Below are positions 32,620 to 41,346 of a stretch of DNA of 45,973 bases, piece after piece. The DNA comes from Chlorobiaceae bacterium. Its GTDB lineage: Bacteria; Bacteroidota; Chlorobiia; Chlorobiales; Chlorobiaceae. The position numbers were made by a program, and so were the translations under genes. Position 1 is the stretch's first letter. Every line of letters begins with the position of its first letter. The stretch is from NCBI GenBank assembly GCA_013335115.1, contig JAAXWQ010000004.1, forward strand, positions 1 to 45,973, given 5' to 3'. Under the pieces are notes generated by a model. It did no database searches, was not told the origin of the DNA, and worked only from the letters and a program-made list of their open reading frames with translations.

Positions 32620-32955
32620 TCAGTGGTAATCAACGGCGATTGCTGTAATAACGATGGCTGTTACGAGTTTCCAGTCAAGCCCGCCATCCTCTTTCTCGGG
32701 AGGGGGCTCGTGATCGGCCCTAAAGACAATTCGATGATTCGGGGAGATGCGGACGGACAGTTCTCCAGACCTCTCAGCATGGAGTTCATGACATTTAAGC
32801 CCGTTCAGATGTATCAGCTTTTCCAGATTTGAGGCAGCTGAAAGCTGCTGAAGACGGATATCCACCTTTTTGGCCATGTTGCCATAGTGACGCTGGATGG
32901 CCGAAAAGCTCTCTACCGATTTCTCCAGTTTGCGGGTGCTGAAACGGAGTTTCAT
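32620..32955 (-). CDS. HigB/RelE-type toxin, putative
   Basis: The 111-residue protein resembles the RelE-fold toxins of the plasmid-maintenance 'killer' type, which cut mRNA on the ribosome. Support comes from size, basic N-terminus ('MKLRFSTRKLEKSVESFSAI'), the sequence 'LIHLNGLKCHELHAERSGELSVRISPNHRIVFRADH' (conserved Arg/Gly/Leu/Arg and Arg-Ile-x-Phe order) and a following XRE-type gene. A longer C-terminal tail ('LDWKLVTAIVITAIAVDYH') is somewhat unlike short HigB and could be a feature of the subgroup. Toxin first, antitoxin second is the HigBA order. A palindrome at 32997-33017 lies about 45 bases upstream of its start. A + T content here is higher than in neighbours, as often for mobile systems. 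Confidence 0.7.
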   Translation of the reverse strand: MKLRFSTRKLEKSVESFSAIQRHYGNMAKKVDIRLQQLSAASNLEKLIHLNGLKCHELHAERSGELSVRISPNHRIVFRADHEPPPEKEDGGLDWKLVTAIVITAIAVDYH

Positions 32956-32996
32956 TGGGCAATGTAAGAAGAAAAATGGGGGAAAGCGAGATGTAT

Positions 32997-33017
32997 AGTT
33001 AACCTTAGGGGTTAATT
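32997..33017. promoter_or_regulatory. Palindrome upstream of the toxin-antitoxin pair, possible operator
   Basis: TTAACC (32999-33004) and GGTTAA (33010-33015) flank a five-base centre, and the outer A/T pair at 32997/33017 also matches. It lies about 45 bases upstream of the toxin start on the - strand, where autoregulatory antitoxins bind. No footprint-like site is known to me that equals it. Confidence 0.45.
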
Positions 33018-33091
33018 AATAATCTATCGAGCCATAACTAATGCGTTGTTCCGGGTGGCCTTGAACATGCCGGTAAGTAACCCATCGCCAT

Positions 33092-34342
33092 TTACTCGCT
33101 CTTGCTGTCGAGGGTGTGGCTGGTGGCGATGGCTGCTGCTTTGCCCGCCGGGAAGAGGCTGACGAGCAGGCAGAGGATGATCGTGGAGATGCCGACAACA
33201 AGGAAGTCGCCGGCATGCATGCTGACCGGATAGGCGTCGATGATGAAGGCGCTTTTCGACGGGAGCTGGACCAGGCCCCAGGCCTCCTGTGCACGGCAGA
33301 TCCCCCAGGCGACTGCCGAGCCGATCATGGTCCCTGCCAGGCCCGTCAGCCCGCCCTCGACGATGAAGATCGTCATGAACTCGCGTCGTTCGAGCCCAAG
33401 GCAGCGCAGGTAGAACAGTTCGCGGCGCTTGTCGATGACGGTCATGGCGAGCGAGCCGGCGAGGCTGAGCACCGCAACCATGATCACCAGCATCAGCACG
33501 CTGAAGCTGGCCCATTTTTCGAGCTGCATGACCACGAACAGGTCTCGGTACTTCTCGTCGAGCGTCCGCACCCTGAATCGGTGGTCGAGTCGATTGCCTT
33601 GCAGCCAGCGTTCGAGGTTCCGTTCAAGGTCGCTGTCTGAGATATCGGTTCCGCCCCTGATGTCGATTCCCGAATACAACCCTTCGCCGAGCATGAGGAT
33701 ACCTCGTGCCGTTGAGTCCGAGGCCAGCAGGTACCGGTCGTCGAATATCTTCTGCAGTGAGAAGAGCGAGCCGATGGACGCGTCGGTCAGCGAGAGTGCC
33801 GGCAGCAGGTATGGCTGGGAGAGCGACTGGAGCCCCACCGAGATCAGTTCAGGGCTGAAGAGGCGTACCCTGTCTCCAGGCATGAGCCCGAGACGCCAGG
33901 CGAGCGCCTCCCCTGCCGAGATGCTCTCCTTTCCGAAATAGGGTACACCTCGGTTTTTCTGGCGCATGAGCCTCTTCTGCCCCTCTTCGGTCAGCCCCTT
34001 GACGATTACCAGCTCGCTTCGGCCGCCTTTGGTCATCACCGCCTGCCCTTCGGCGAACGGCTGGGCCCAGCCGACCCCCTCCACCCGTTCCAGGGATCGG
34101 AGCAGCCCGTCCGGAACCGCAACGGAACGGCCCCGGTAGGGCACCAGCTGCACGGGGCTTTCGATGGTGAGGAACAGCTCCCTCGAGAGTTTCTGGAAGC
34201 CGTTGAGTACGCTCATGACGATCAGCAGTGTCGACACGCCGACGATGATGCCCCCAAGGCTGATCCCCGAAATGATATTGATGACCCGGAACCTCTTGCG
34301 TGCGAAGCTGTAACGGCCCGCGATCCAGAAACCTGCCTTCAT
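33092..34342 (-). CDS. LolC/LolE-family lipoprotein-releasing ABC permease
   Basis: The 416-residue product is a FtsX-like/MacB-type permease with one N-terminal helix ('INIISGISLGGIIVGVSTLLIVMSVLNGF', about 22-50), a large periplasmic region (about 60-280) and three C-terminal helices (about 285-395). This topology is that of LolC and LolE, which release lipoproteins from the inner membrane for transport to the outer membrane. It is encoded 13 bases downstream of a second similar permease, the usual pair; the ATPase LolD is not in this window. The short C-terminus ('LDSKSE') is normal. It is the last gene of the - strand unit starting near 37847. Confidence 0.88.
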   Translation of the reverse strand: MKAGFWIAGRYSFARKRFRVINIISGISLGGIIVGVSTLLIVMSVLNGFQKLSRELFLTIESPVQLVPYRGRSVAVPDGLLRSLERVEGVGWAQPFAEGQAVMTKGGRSELVIVKGLTEEGQKRLMRQKNRGVPYFGKESISAGEALAWRLGLMPGDRVRLFSPELISVGLQSLSQPYLLPALSLTDASIGSLFSLQKIFDDRYLLASDSTARGILMLGEGLYSGIDIRGGTDISDSDLERNLERWLQGNRLDHRFRVRTLDEKYRDLFVVMQLEKWASFSVLMLVIMVAVLSLAGSLAMTVIDKRRELFYLRCLGLERREFMTIFIVEGGLTGLAGTMIGSAVAWGICRAQEAWGLVQLPSKSAFIIDAYPVSMHAGDFLVVGISTIILCLLVSLFPAGKAAAIATSHTLDSKSE

Positions 34343-34355
34343 CGTGGATGGCTCC

Positions 34356-35624
34356 TCATGCGGCCAGCGCCGTTCCGGGTTTGAGCGAAGCGGCGAGACG
34401 CGACGGGATGAAGGCGAACAGCAGCACCAGGATTGCCACGCCTGTCGAAACGGCCAGGTAGTCGACCGGATTGATCAGGATGGGGACGTGCTTGATGAAG
34501 TAGCTCTTCTCCGGCAGGGAGATCAGGTGGAACCGCTGCTCAAAGAGGGAGATGGCGAGGGCAAAGAGGTCGCCGGCTCCGATCCCTACCAGCGAGATCA
34601 TGAATGCCTGCCCCATGAAAATGGCGCTGATCCTTCCCGGCTCCAGGCCGAGTGCCGAAAGCATGCCGATCTCCTTCGTCTTCTCGATGATCAGCACCAG
34701 GAGGGTCGAGACGATGTTGAAGACGGCAACGATCGTGATGGTGACGATGAGGATCGGCATGACGTTCTTCTGCAGCTTCAGCCACTCGAACAGGTTCGCA
34801 TAGCGTTCGTAGACCGTGTAGCTGTAGAAGGGGTAGCCAAGGTCGCCAGCGACGGCTGCCGATATGGCAGGCAGCTGGCGGATGTCGGCGACATTGGCTT
34901 CGTAGCCGGTGACCATGCCGGGATGGTAGCGCGCCTGCAGCGCACGAAGGTCGGCGAATGCCACGATGTCGTCGAACCCTTCGGTCAGGCCGGTTTCATA
35001 GATGCCCGCCACGGTCGCTACTTCCAGGTCGAGGTTCGAGAGCAGGTCGACCATCGATTCGTGGTCCTCGATTGACGATGCGCCGCCCTCCTTGCCGAGG
35101 CCGACGATCATGATCCGGTCTCCCGCCTTCACCCCCAGGGTTTCAGCCAACGATTTGCCGATTATGACCGGGAGTGGTCCGGAGGTGATGCGTTGCAGCG
35201 AGGGGAATCCACCGGCCGTTCCTCCGGCAAACCGGTGCGACGCTGTAGCCGTGATGCCCCTGACGACGGCTGGCGCCACCACGTCGCTCCCCTTTCCTTC
35301 AGGTCCACGGCTCCTGAGCATGACGTTCATTTCGAGGAACGACGATGCCGACACGATGCCCCTGTTCTGCCGGAGCAGCTCCAGGTCGCGTCGGGTTTCG
35401 GGAAACAGCCGGTCGTCGGGTTGCCGGACCTGCAGGTGGGAGGTGAAGGTGATCAGCTTGCCCTCGATGATGGATGCGAAGCCGCTGACAATGGAAAGGG
35501 TGAGGATGAGGGCGGCCGTGCCGACGGCAATGCCGGCTACGGAGGCTGCGACGATGAACGTGGGCCTGGAGAGCGATCTCGGTTTGAAGGCGAACCGCCT
35601 GGCGATGTAGAGCTCGGTACGCAT
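34356..35624 (-). CDS. LolC/LolE-family lipoprotein-releasing ABC permease, second copy
   Basis: The 422-residue product has the same LolC/E layout: one helix near the N-terminus (about 22-50, 'IVAASVAGIAVGTAALILTLS'), a periplasmic domain, and three helices in the C-terminal part. The stretch 'EKTKEIGMLSALGLEPGRIS' is the conserved cytoplasmic coupling region of FtsX-type permeases. With the neighbouring gene it forms a probable heterodimer needing an ATPase encoded elsewhere. Its ATG overlaps the diguanylate cyclase stop by one base (TAATG), a sign of translational coupling. Whether this one is LolC or LolE cannot be decided by eye. Confidence 0.88.
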   Translation of the reverse strand: MRTELYIARRFAFKPRSLSRPTFIVAASVAGIAVGTAALILTLSIVSGFASIIEGKLITFTSHLQVRQPDDRLFPETRRDLELLRQNRGIVSASSFLEMNVMLRSRGPEGKGSDVVAPAVVRGITATASHRFAGGTAGGFPSLQRITSGPLPVIIGKSLAETLGVKAGDRIMIVGLGKEGGASSIEDHESMVDLLSNLDLEVATVAGIYETGLTEGFDDIVAFADLRALQARYHPGMVTGYEANVADIRQLPAISAAVAGDLGYPFYSYTVYERYANLFEWLKLQKNVMPILIVTITIVAVFNIVSTLLVLIIEKTKEIGMLSALGLEPGRISAIFMGQAFMISLVGIGAGDLFALAISLFEQRFHLISLPEKSYFIKHVPILINPVDYLAVSTGVAILVLLFAFIPSRLAASLKPGTALAA

Positions 35625-36898
35625 TACGCTTCCGGGTCACCCGGCTCCCTGCTGAAAGCGATCACGCGGTTCCGGCCCTGCTCCTTGGCTTTGTAGAGGG
35701 CACTGTCCGCATTGTTGATCAGGGAGTACCAGTCTGCCGCGTCGTCCGGCCAGGTGGCCAGGCCGATGCTCACAGTAAGCTGCCCTTCGGGCTGGCGGTG
35801 TTCGTGGTCGAACGGTTCGGCTTCGATGATCTGGCGAAGCCTTTCGGCGATTTCGAAGCTCATGTGCCGGTCCGTCTTGGGGAAGAGGATGGCGAACTCC
35901 TCGCCGCCGAACCGCGAAGGTATGTCCGTCACACGGCACTGCCCCCTGATGATTTCCGCCATCTTTTCGAGGACCCTGTCACCGGCGATATGCCCGTAAC
36001 TGTCGTTGTACTGCTTGAAATGGTCGATGTCGACCATGGCCAGGGAGATGCAGTCCCCGAACCGCTTGGAGCGCTCGACATCGATGATCAGGTGCTCCTT
36101 GAAATGCCGGTAATTGTACAGGCTGGTCTTCTCGTCGCGGATATAGAGTTCGTCGAGCTTTTTGTTTTTCTCTTCGATGTCACGGCAAAGCCCGGCGACC
36201 GACTCGGTGACGTAGCGGAGGTCCGGGGAGGGGTCCGGGTCGGAGAGGATCGTCGAGGTCGCCTCGGCGGTTTCGTGGATGCTTTCCGGGATGTTGCGGT
36301 TCAGCTGGGTCAGCCGGTTGGCAAGATGGTTCAGTGGTACCAGGAGGTGCCGGTAATTCGAGAGCATTAGCCGTCCTGTGGCAAACACGATCGTGAAGAG
36401 CGTGGCGCCGATGAAGACCATGAAGAGGTGGAGTGCGGAAACGATCGAGCTGCTGCTGTCGGCGATTTTCCTGATGCTCGCCGAGATCATCGTGTCGAGT
36501 TCGATGAGCATCAACCCGATCGATTCCCGATTGATCTTCGCCTTGCCGGATTTGCCTTCCGTCAGCCATGATTCGACCTGTCCGCCCCTCCGGATTGCCT
36601 CCCTTCGCCCGCTCTCGGCAAAACGGGCGCGCTCGAGCACCAGCCTCGCTTCGATGTCGCTGCTGTCGGCGGCTGAAAGGTCGGGTTGGCTCAGGCGGTC
36701 GTCGAGGGATGCCAAGGTGACCCTGCACTGGACGAGGTCCCTGTAAAAGGCCTGCTCTTCGTCGATGCAACGCAGTTGCTCGGACTGGAAAATCCCGAAC
36801 CATGCGGTTACGGCAATCGCAACAGCCAGGATGGCCGTACCTGAAGCGAACGCCCATCTGAGCGATCTTTTTGCCAAGCTTTGGGGATCCTGCATCAT
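35624..36898 (-). CDS. Membrane-bound diguanylate cyclase (GGDEF domain)
   Basis: The 424-residue product makes cyclic di-GMP. A transmembrane helix at about 14-36, a periplasmic region of about 100 residues (about 40-145), and a second helix (about 150-170) precede a linker and a GGDEF domain (about 255-415). The active-site loop is Gly-Gly-Glu-Glu-Phe (331-335), with an intact inhibitory I-site Arg-Val-Thr-Asp (322-325), so activity with product feedback is expected. The Glu-for-Asp at the third position is an active variant. The periplasmic domain resembles no known sensor I can name. It is encoded seven bases after an anchored PstS-like binding protein and overlaps the Lol permease start, which suggests that a periplasmic ligand could be linked to c-di-GMP output. 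Confidence 0.9.
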   Translation of the reverse strand: MMQDPQSLAKRSLRWAFASGTAILAVAIAVTAWFGIFQSEQLRCIDEEQAFYRDLVQCRVTLASLDDRLSQPDLSAADSSDIEARLVLERARFAESGRREAIRRGGQVESWLTEGKSGKAKINRESIGLMLIELDTMISASIRKIADSSSSIVSALHLFMVFIGATLFTIVFATGRLMLSNYRHLLVPLNHLANRLTQLNRNIPESIHETAEATSTILSDPDPSPDLRYVTESVAGLCRDIEEKNKKLDELYIRDEKTSLYNYRHFKEHLIIDVERSKRFGDCISLAMVDIDHFKQYNDSYGHIAGDRVLEKMAEIIRGQCRVTDIPSRFGGEEFAILFPKTDRHMSFEIAERLRQIIEAEPFDHEHRQPEGQLTVSIGLATWPDDAADWYSLINNADSALYKAKEQGRNRVIAFSREPGDPEA

Positions 36899-36905
36899 GC
36901 GACGC

Positions 36906-37847
36906 CTATTTCAGGATGATCGTTCTCACCGTCTGGCGGTATGGCGCCATATCCCCCCGTTCGAACAGCTTCTGCCCCTCTTTGCCCAGCCAGGCCCCGA
37001 ATCCGGTAGCCGTGGGATCGAAGGGGTCGTAGAGGTAGTAAACGACGGAAACGAGCGGATAGTCGCCCGAGTAGACGGTTGCCGGGGAAGCCTCGACCGG
37101 AGTCGTCGCCTCGCTCCTGCCAACGGGCATCGCCTTGATCCTGTCGCCTTTGCCGGCCCGGAGCGCAGCGGCATATTCGGGCAGGGTCACGATGGCTGCT
37201 GCCCGTTCGTCTTCTGCCACACGTGCAACCAGCTGGCCGATATCCTTTGTCGCAGTTGCCGATATCTTGCCGGACTTGCCGAAAAGTAACGATGAGAGCA
37301 CGGCCCGTGAACGGAAATCGCTGCCGTCGATGCAGGCGGTGATCTGGCCGGAAAGACCTCCGAGGTGTCTCCATTCGGTCAACCGGCCAGAGAAGATGTC
37401 CCTGAGGTTCCCGATGGTGACCGATTTGACGGGATTTGCACGGTTGACGATGAAGACCAGGGCATTCCTGGCGATCGGCTCCCGCCTGACCGGGCGCTTC
37501 AGCGAAGCGACCACCGAATCCTCCTCCCTGATGAGCGCTCCGTCCACCACGGCTCCGCCGGCTTCACGGTCGAGCAGTCGCAGGACGGTGCGTCCCGATG
37601 GTTCCGGGGTGATGGAAACCCTTGCTTCAGGGTAGTGGGCCGAAAAACTCTTGAGTTGTAGCTGCATGACCGTCATGAGTGAACGGTCCACCGCCACCGA
37701 AGCGTCGCCCCTGGTGGCGGATATGGTCGGCACGATCGCACGGTAGCGGACGCCTTCGGCGGGAGTGCGCATCCACATCCACAACGGTACCAGTAAGGCC
37801 GTGGCGAGTACCGTCGCGATAATTATGTTCCGAGCCCTGTTGTCCAT
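36906..37847 (-). CDS. PstS-like periplasmic substrate-binding protein, membrane-anchored
   Basis: The 313-residue product has a hydrophobic N-terminal segment (about 7-26) without a lipobox, so it is likely a membrane-tethered protein. The rest looks like the PstS-type phosphate-binding fold: 'RNALVFIVNRANPVKSVTIGNLRDIFSGRLTEWRHLGG' is the typical hinge/ligand region and 'YPLVSVVYYLYDP' the late beta element. PstS proteins also act as sensors or bind other oxyanions. No transporter genes (pstCAB) follow; instead a diguanylate cyclase does. A role as sensory partner of that enzyme is an inference from operon order. Confidence 0.75.
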   Translation of the reverse strand: MDNRARNIIIATVLATALLVPLWMWMRTPAEGVRYRAIVPTISATRGDASVAVDRSLMTVMQLQLKSFSAHYPEARVSITPEPSGRTVLRLLDREAGGAVVDGALIREEDSVVASLKRPVRREPIARNALVFIVNRANPVKSVTIGNLRDIFSGRLTEWRHLGGLSGQITACIDGSDFRSRAVLSSLLFGKSGKISATATKDIGQLVARVAEDERAAAIVTLPEYAAALRAGKGDRIKAMPVGRSEATTPVEASPATVYSGDYPLVSVVYYLYDPFDPTATGFGAWLGKEGQKLFERGDMAPYRQTVRTIILK

Positions 37848-38002
37848 GTGGTTCCGGGTTCGTTGAGCGGCTGGTCGCCTGGTCTTTTAGTATTCACATA
37901 AATATAGAAAAAAAAAGAACATGTGGCTAGTCGTCGCGACCAGGCAAAAAAAGGACCCACGGGCGGATTTCTGCTATTGGAAATCAGTTCTAATTCTGTA
38001 AT

Positions 38003-38022
38003 ATATCCGCTTTCCCGGATAT
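38003..38022. promoter_or_regulatory. Inverted repeat in the argC promoter region
   Basis: ATATCCG (38003-38009) and CGGATAT (38016-38022) form an inverted repeat with a six-base centre, about 60 bases before argC. The A+T-rich gap (37848-38079) must hold the arg promoter. ArgR sites are usually A/T-rich palindromes built on TGAAT/ATTCA halves; here only ATTCA at 38025-38029 fits, so ArgR binding is just a possibility. The repeat might also be a hairpin. Confidence 0.35.
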
Positions 38023-38079
38023 TTATTCATAAGAATTGGCATGCCCGGGACTGGTGGTAAACAAACCGGAACGAACCCA

Positions 38080-39093
38080 ATGGAGCTTCAGAAGAAATAC
38101 AGGGCATCGATCATCGGCGCATCCGGATATTCAGGCGCCGAACTGACCGGCCTGCTCATGAGGCACCCGGCCATCGAGATCGATGCGCTTTATGCCCATA
38201 CCCAGGCCGGCAGGAATTTTTCTGAACTCTACCCGGCGATCGGTTGCGACCGCGTGTTCGAGTCCTGGTCCGGCCAGTCGGAGAGCGATATCTGTTTCCT
38301 CGCCCTGCCGCATGGCGAGGCGTTGCAGATCGTGCCCGGACTGATCGCTGCGGGCAAGTCGGTCGTCGACCTGTCTGGCGATTTCAGGCTGAAGAACGTC
38401 ATCGAGCACGAGAAATTCTACGGCGGCAAGAAAAGCGCCGATGCGGTGCTCCCGTACGGCATGCCCGAGCTGTTCCGCAGCGCGATTGCCGGCGCGTCGG
38501 CCATCAGCAATCCGGGATGCTACGCGACCAGCATCATCCTGGGGTTGGCTCCCCTGTTCAGGGGCGGCATGGAAGGAGTCAAGGTGCAGTCGGTGAACGT
38601 TACCGCCGTGTCGGGCATCTCCGGCGCCGGCAGGAGCTCGAAGACCGAACTCTCCTTCTCCGAGATGAGCGGCAATGTCCGGGCCTACAAGGTCGGCATG
38701 CACCAGCATACTCCCGAGATCATGCAGGCCCTCGGCAGCTCGACCGTCGACCCGGCCTTCGGGTTCGTCTTCACCCCCATGATCGCCCCTTACGTCCGGG
38801 GTATCTATTCGGTGCTGAACGTGCAGCTGGCATCGCCCCTCCCGAAAGAGGCGATTGGCGGCCTGTACCGCGACTTTTACGCCGCAGCCCCCTTCGTGCG
38901 GCTGCGGGAGGGGGTGACCGAGGTGCGCCATGTGGCCCACACGAACTTCTGCGACATCAGCCTTGCCTGGCAGGATGATTGCTCGCTGGTGGTCGTTACG
39001 GCCATCGACAACCTCGTGAAGGGGGCCGCCGGCCAGGCGGTGCAGAACATGAACCTCATGCTCGGCATCGACGAAACGACAGGTCTTTCATGA
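38080..39093 (+). CDS. argC: N-acetyl-gamma-glutamyl-phosphate reductase
   Basis: ArgC reduces N-acetylglutamyl phosphate with NADPH, the third step of arginine synthesis. The start at ATG 38080 gives 337 residues, the usual length; an ATG 39 bases upstream (38041) is less likely. The NADP-binding fold begins at '[19 protein letters not shown]', and the catalytic cysteine is C147 in '[13 protein letters not shown]'. Later family elements ('[10 protein letters not shown]', '[14 protein letters not shown]') are present. It heads the arg cluster, transcribed together with argJ 24 bases later. Regulation by ArgR, encoded in the same cluster, is expected. Confidence 0.96.
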   Translation: MELQKKYRASIIGASGYSGAELTGLLMRHPAIEIDALYAHTQAGRNFSELYPAIGCDRVFESWSGQSESDICFLALPHGEALQIVPGLIAAGKSVVDLSGDFRLKNVIEHEKFYGGKKSADAVLPYGMPELFRSAIAGASAISNPGCYATSIILGLAPLFRGGMEGVKVQSVNVTAVSGISGAGRSSKTELSFSEMSGNVRAYKVGMHQHTPEIMQALGSSTVDPAFGFVFTPMIAPYVRGIYSVLNVQLASPLPKEAIGGLYRDFYAAAPFVRLREGVTEVRHVAHTNFCDISLAWQDDCSLVVVTAIDNLVKGAAGQAVQNMNLMLGIDETTGLS

Positions 39094-39117
39094 TAACCAG
39101 AAACCAACCGATCAAGC

Positions 39118-40395
39118 GTGGAACCATTTGAAAAAGCCGCATCGGCCATTGATTCCCTCTTTTCGAGGAGCTCCCTTCCCGCAGGGGTGACCCGTGTCGT
39201 GCCCGGGTCGGTAGAGGCGTACTGGCCGGCAGGATTCACCCTTTCCGGCATCAACGCCGGCATCAAGCCGCAGCGCAAGGACCTGATGCTGCTGCTTTGC
39301 GATGCTCCGTCAAGTGCCGCCTCGGTATTCACGACCAACCGCTGCTCCGCGGCTCCGGTCGAACTCTCGAAAAGGCACCTTGCCGCTTCGAACGGCAGGA
39401 TGCGCGCGGTGGTCTGCAACAGCGGCAACGCCAATGCGGCCACCGGCTCGAAGGGTTTGCTGGATGCTACACGGATGGCTGCCGATACGGCTGCCGAGTT
39501 CGGCCTCAAGGCTGAAGAGGTGCTCGTGGCCTCGACCGGCGTCATCGGCCAACTCCTTCCCGTCGACCGGATCGCAGCCGCCCTGCCCGCCCTTGGCGCT
39601 GCGGCAGGAGCGCAGCAGTGGCAGGACGCCGCCGAAGCGATCATGACTACCGACACCTTCCCGAAGTTCTTTGCGGTCGATGTTGCGCTTTCGGCAGGTA
39701 CGGCAAGGATCGCCGGCATCGCCAAGGGCTCCGGGATGATTTGTCCGAACATGGCCACCATGCTTGCGTTCCTCTGCACCGACGCTTCGATCGAGCCCTC
39801 GCTGCTCCAGGAGCACCTTTCCGCTGCCAACGCCGTGAGCTTCAACGCCATCACGGTCGACGGCGACACCAGCACCAACGACATGGCGGCGGTCCTCGCC
39901 AGTGGCAGGGGGCCTGTCGTTGAGAGGGGCAGCGAAGACAGCAGATTGTTCGGTGAAGCGCTCAGGGCGGTCATGACCATGCTCGCGCAGCTCATCGTGG
40001 TCGACGGCGAGGGGGCGACGAAGTTCGTCGAGATCCGCATCGAAGGCGCGGCAAACGACGATGAGGCGCAGGTGGCCGCCATGACCGTGGCCAACTCTCC
40101 GCTCGTCAAGACGGCCATCCACGGCGAGGATGCCAACTGGGGCCGCATCATCGCCGCGGTCGGTCGCTCCGGAGCGTCGTTCGTCCAGGAGGAACTCGCG
40201 GTCTGGTTCGACGGGCTCGAGATCCTGAAGCCGGGCCTAGATGCAGGCTTCTCCGAAGAAGAAGCCAAGAAGGTCATCTCGAAGGATGCCTATGCCATCC
40301 GGGTCAGCCTGGGCGGTGGCCCAGGCACCGCGGCCGTATGGACCTGCGACCTGAGCATGCGTTACATCGAAATCAACGGCAGCTACCGCAGCTGA
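39118..40395 (+). CDS. argJ: Bifunctional ornithine acetyltransferase/N-acetylglutamate synthase
   Basis: ArgJ recycles the acetyl group from N-acetylornithine to glutamate, and often also makes N-acetylglutamate with acetyl-CoA. The 425-residue precursor cleaves itself before a threonine, T214, in '[15 protein letters not shown]', giving alpha and beta chains. Other hallmarks are '[13 protein letters not shown]' near the N-terminus, 'MTTDTFPK' and '[22 protein letters not shown]' near the end. The start codon is GTG, 24 bases after argC. With a complete ArgJ the cyclic pathway saves acetyl-CoA; no argA or argD is seen in the window, so the aminotransferase ArgD must be encoded elsewhere. Confidence 0.96.
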   Translation: MEPFEKAASAIDSLFSRSSLPAGVTRVVPGSVEAYWPAGFTLSGINAGIKPQRKDLMLLLCDAPSSAASVFTTNRCSAAPVELSKRHLAASNGRMRAVVCNSGNANAATGSKGLLDATRMAADTAAEFGLKAEEVLVASTGVIGQLLPVDRIAAALPALGAAAGAQQWQDAAEAIMTTDTFPKFFAVDVALSAGTARIAGIAKGSGMICPNMATMLAFLCTDASIEPSLLQEHLSAANAVSFNAITVDGDTSTNDMAAVLASGRGPVVERGSEDSRLFGEALRAVMTMLAQLIVVDGEGATKFVEIRIEGAANDDEAQVAAMTVANSPLVKTAIHGEDANWGRIIAAVGRSGASFVQEELAVWFDGLEILKPGLDAGFSEEEAKKVISKDAYAIRVSLGGGPGTAAVWTCDLSMRYIEINGSYRS

Positions 40396-40427
40396 CCCGC
40401 CACTTCCACCATTCACCCGACTTTGCC

Positions 40428-41321
40428 ATGGAAAAGATGTGCAGCGAATTCCGCCCCGAAGGCAACCAGCCCCGGCAGGCCATAGGCCAGGTGCTCATCG
40501 AGGCGTTGCCCTACATCAGGAAGTTCGAGGGCAAGACCTTTGTCATCAAGTACGGTGGAGCCGCCATGAAGGACGAAGTGCTCAGGAACACCTTCGCCGA
40601 GAACGTCACCCTGCTCAGGAAGGTCGGCATCAATGTCGTGATCGTGCACGGCGGCGGCGACGCCATCACCAGGATATCCGGGAAGCTCGGGCTGAAGACC
40701 ACCTTCGTCCACGGCAAGCGCGTGACCGACCGCGAAACGATCGACGTCGTGCAGATGACCCTGGCGGGCAAGGTGAACCAGGACATCGTCCAGCTCATCA
40801 ACGAAGACGGGGGCAACGCCGTGGGCGTCAGCGGACTCGACGCCGACACCATCAGGGCCGTCCCTTCGCCGAAAGCCGAGACGCTCGGACTGGTCGGCGA
40901 TGTGGCTGAAATCAACACCAAGTACATCGACCTGCTCTGCAACGCCGGGCTGATCCCGGTGATTGCCCCCATCGGCTTCGACCTTGAAAGCAACATCTAC
41001 AATATCAACGCCGACGATGCGGCGGCGGCCATCGCCGTGGCGCTGAAGGCCGAAAAGCTCATCTACGTCAGCGATGTCGAAGGGGTCAGGGTCGGCAACC
41101 GCTTCCTCAAGACCGTCTGCAAGTCCGACGCGGCCGACTTCATCGAGAAAGGCATCATCTCGGGGGGCATGATCCCCAAGGTGGTCTCGGCCTACCTCAC
41201 GCTCGACGGCGGTGTGGGCAAGGTCCACCTCATCGACGGCAAGCAGCTCCACTCGCTGCTGCTCGAAATCTTCACCAACGAGGGCGTCGGTACGCAGTTC
41301 GTCATCGAAATCGAATCGTAA
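40428..41321 (+). CDS. argB: Acetylglutamate kinase
   Basis: ArgB phosphorylates N-acetylglutamate, the step usually feedback-inhibited by arginine. The start is ATG 40428, giving 297 residues as in relatives. The phosphate-binding Lys is in '[13 protein letters not shown]', followed by '[12 protein letters not shown]', and '[10 protein letters not shown]' and '[28 protein letters not shown]' are the substrate and nucleotide regions. The N-terminal extension '[29 protein letters not shown]' contains the helix found in arginine-inhibited, hexameric ArgB, so feedback inhibition is likely. It begins 32 bases after argJ. Confidence 0.96.
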   Translation: MEKMCSEFRPEGNQPRQAIGQVLIEALPYIRKFEGKTFVIKYGGAAMKDEVLRNTFAENVTLLRKVGINVVIVHGGGDAITRISGKLGLKTTFVHGKRVTDRETIDVVQMTLAGKVNQDIVQLINEDGGNAVGVSGLDADTIRAVPSPKAETLGLVGDVAEINTKYIDLLCNAGLIPVIAPIGFDLESNIYNINADDAAAAIAVALKAEKLIYVSDVEGVRVGNRFLKTVCKSDAADFIEKGIISGGMIPKVVSAYLTLDGGVGKVHLIDGKQLHSLLLEIFTNEGVGTQFVIEIES

Positions 41322-41346
41322 CATATTCAACACAGGGACACGGAAC

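Noticed and set aside
38877-40277. Long - strand frame across argC and argJ
   Set aside because: Antisense of two enzymes with intact active sites; codon-position effect only.
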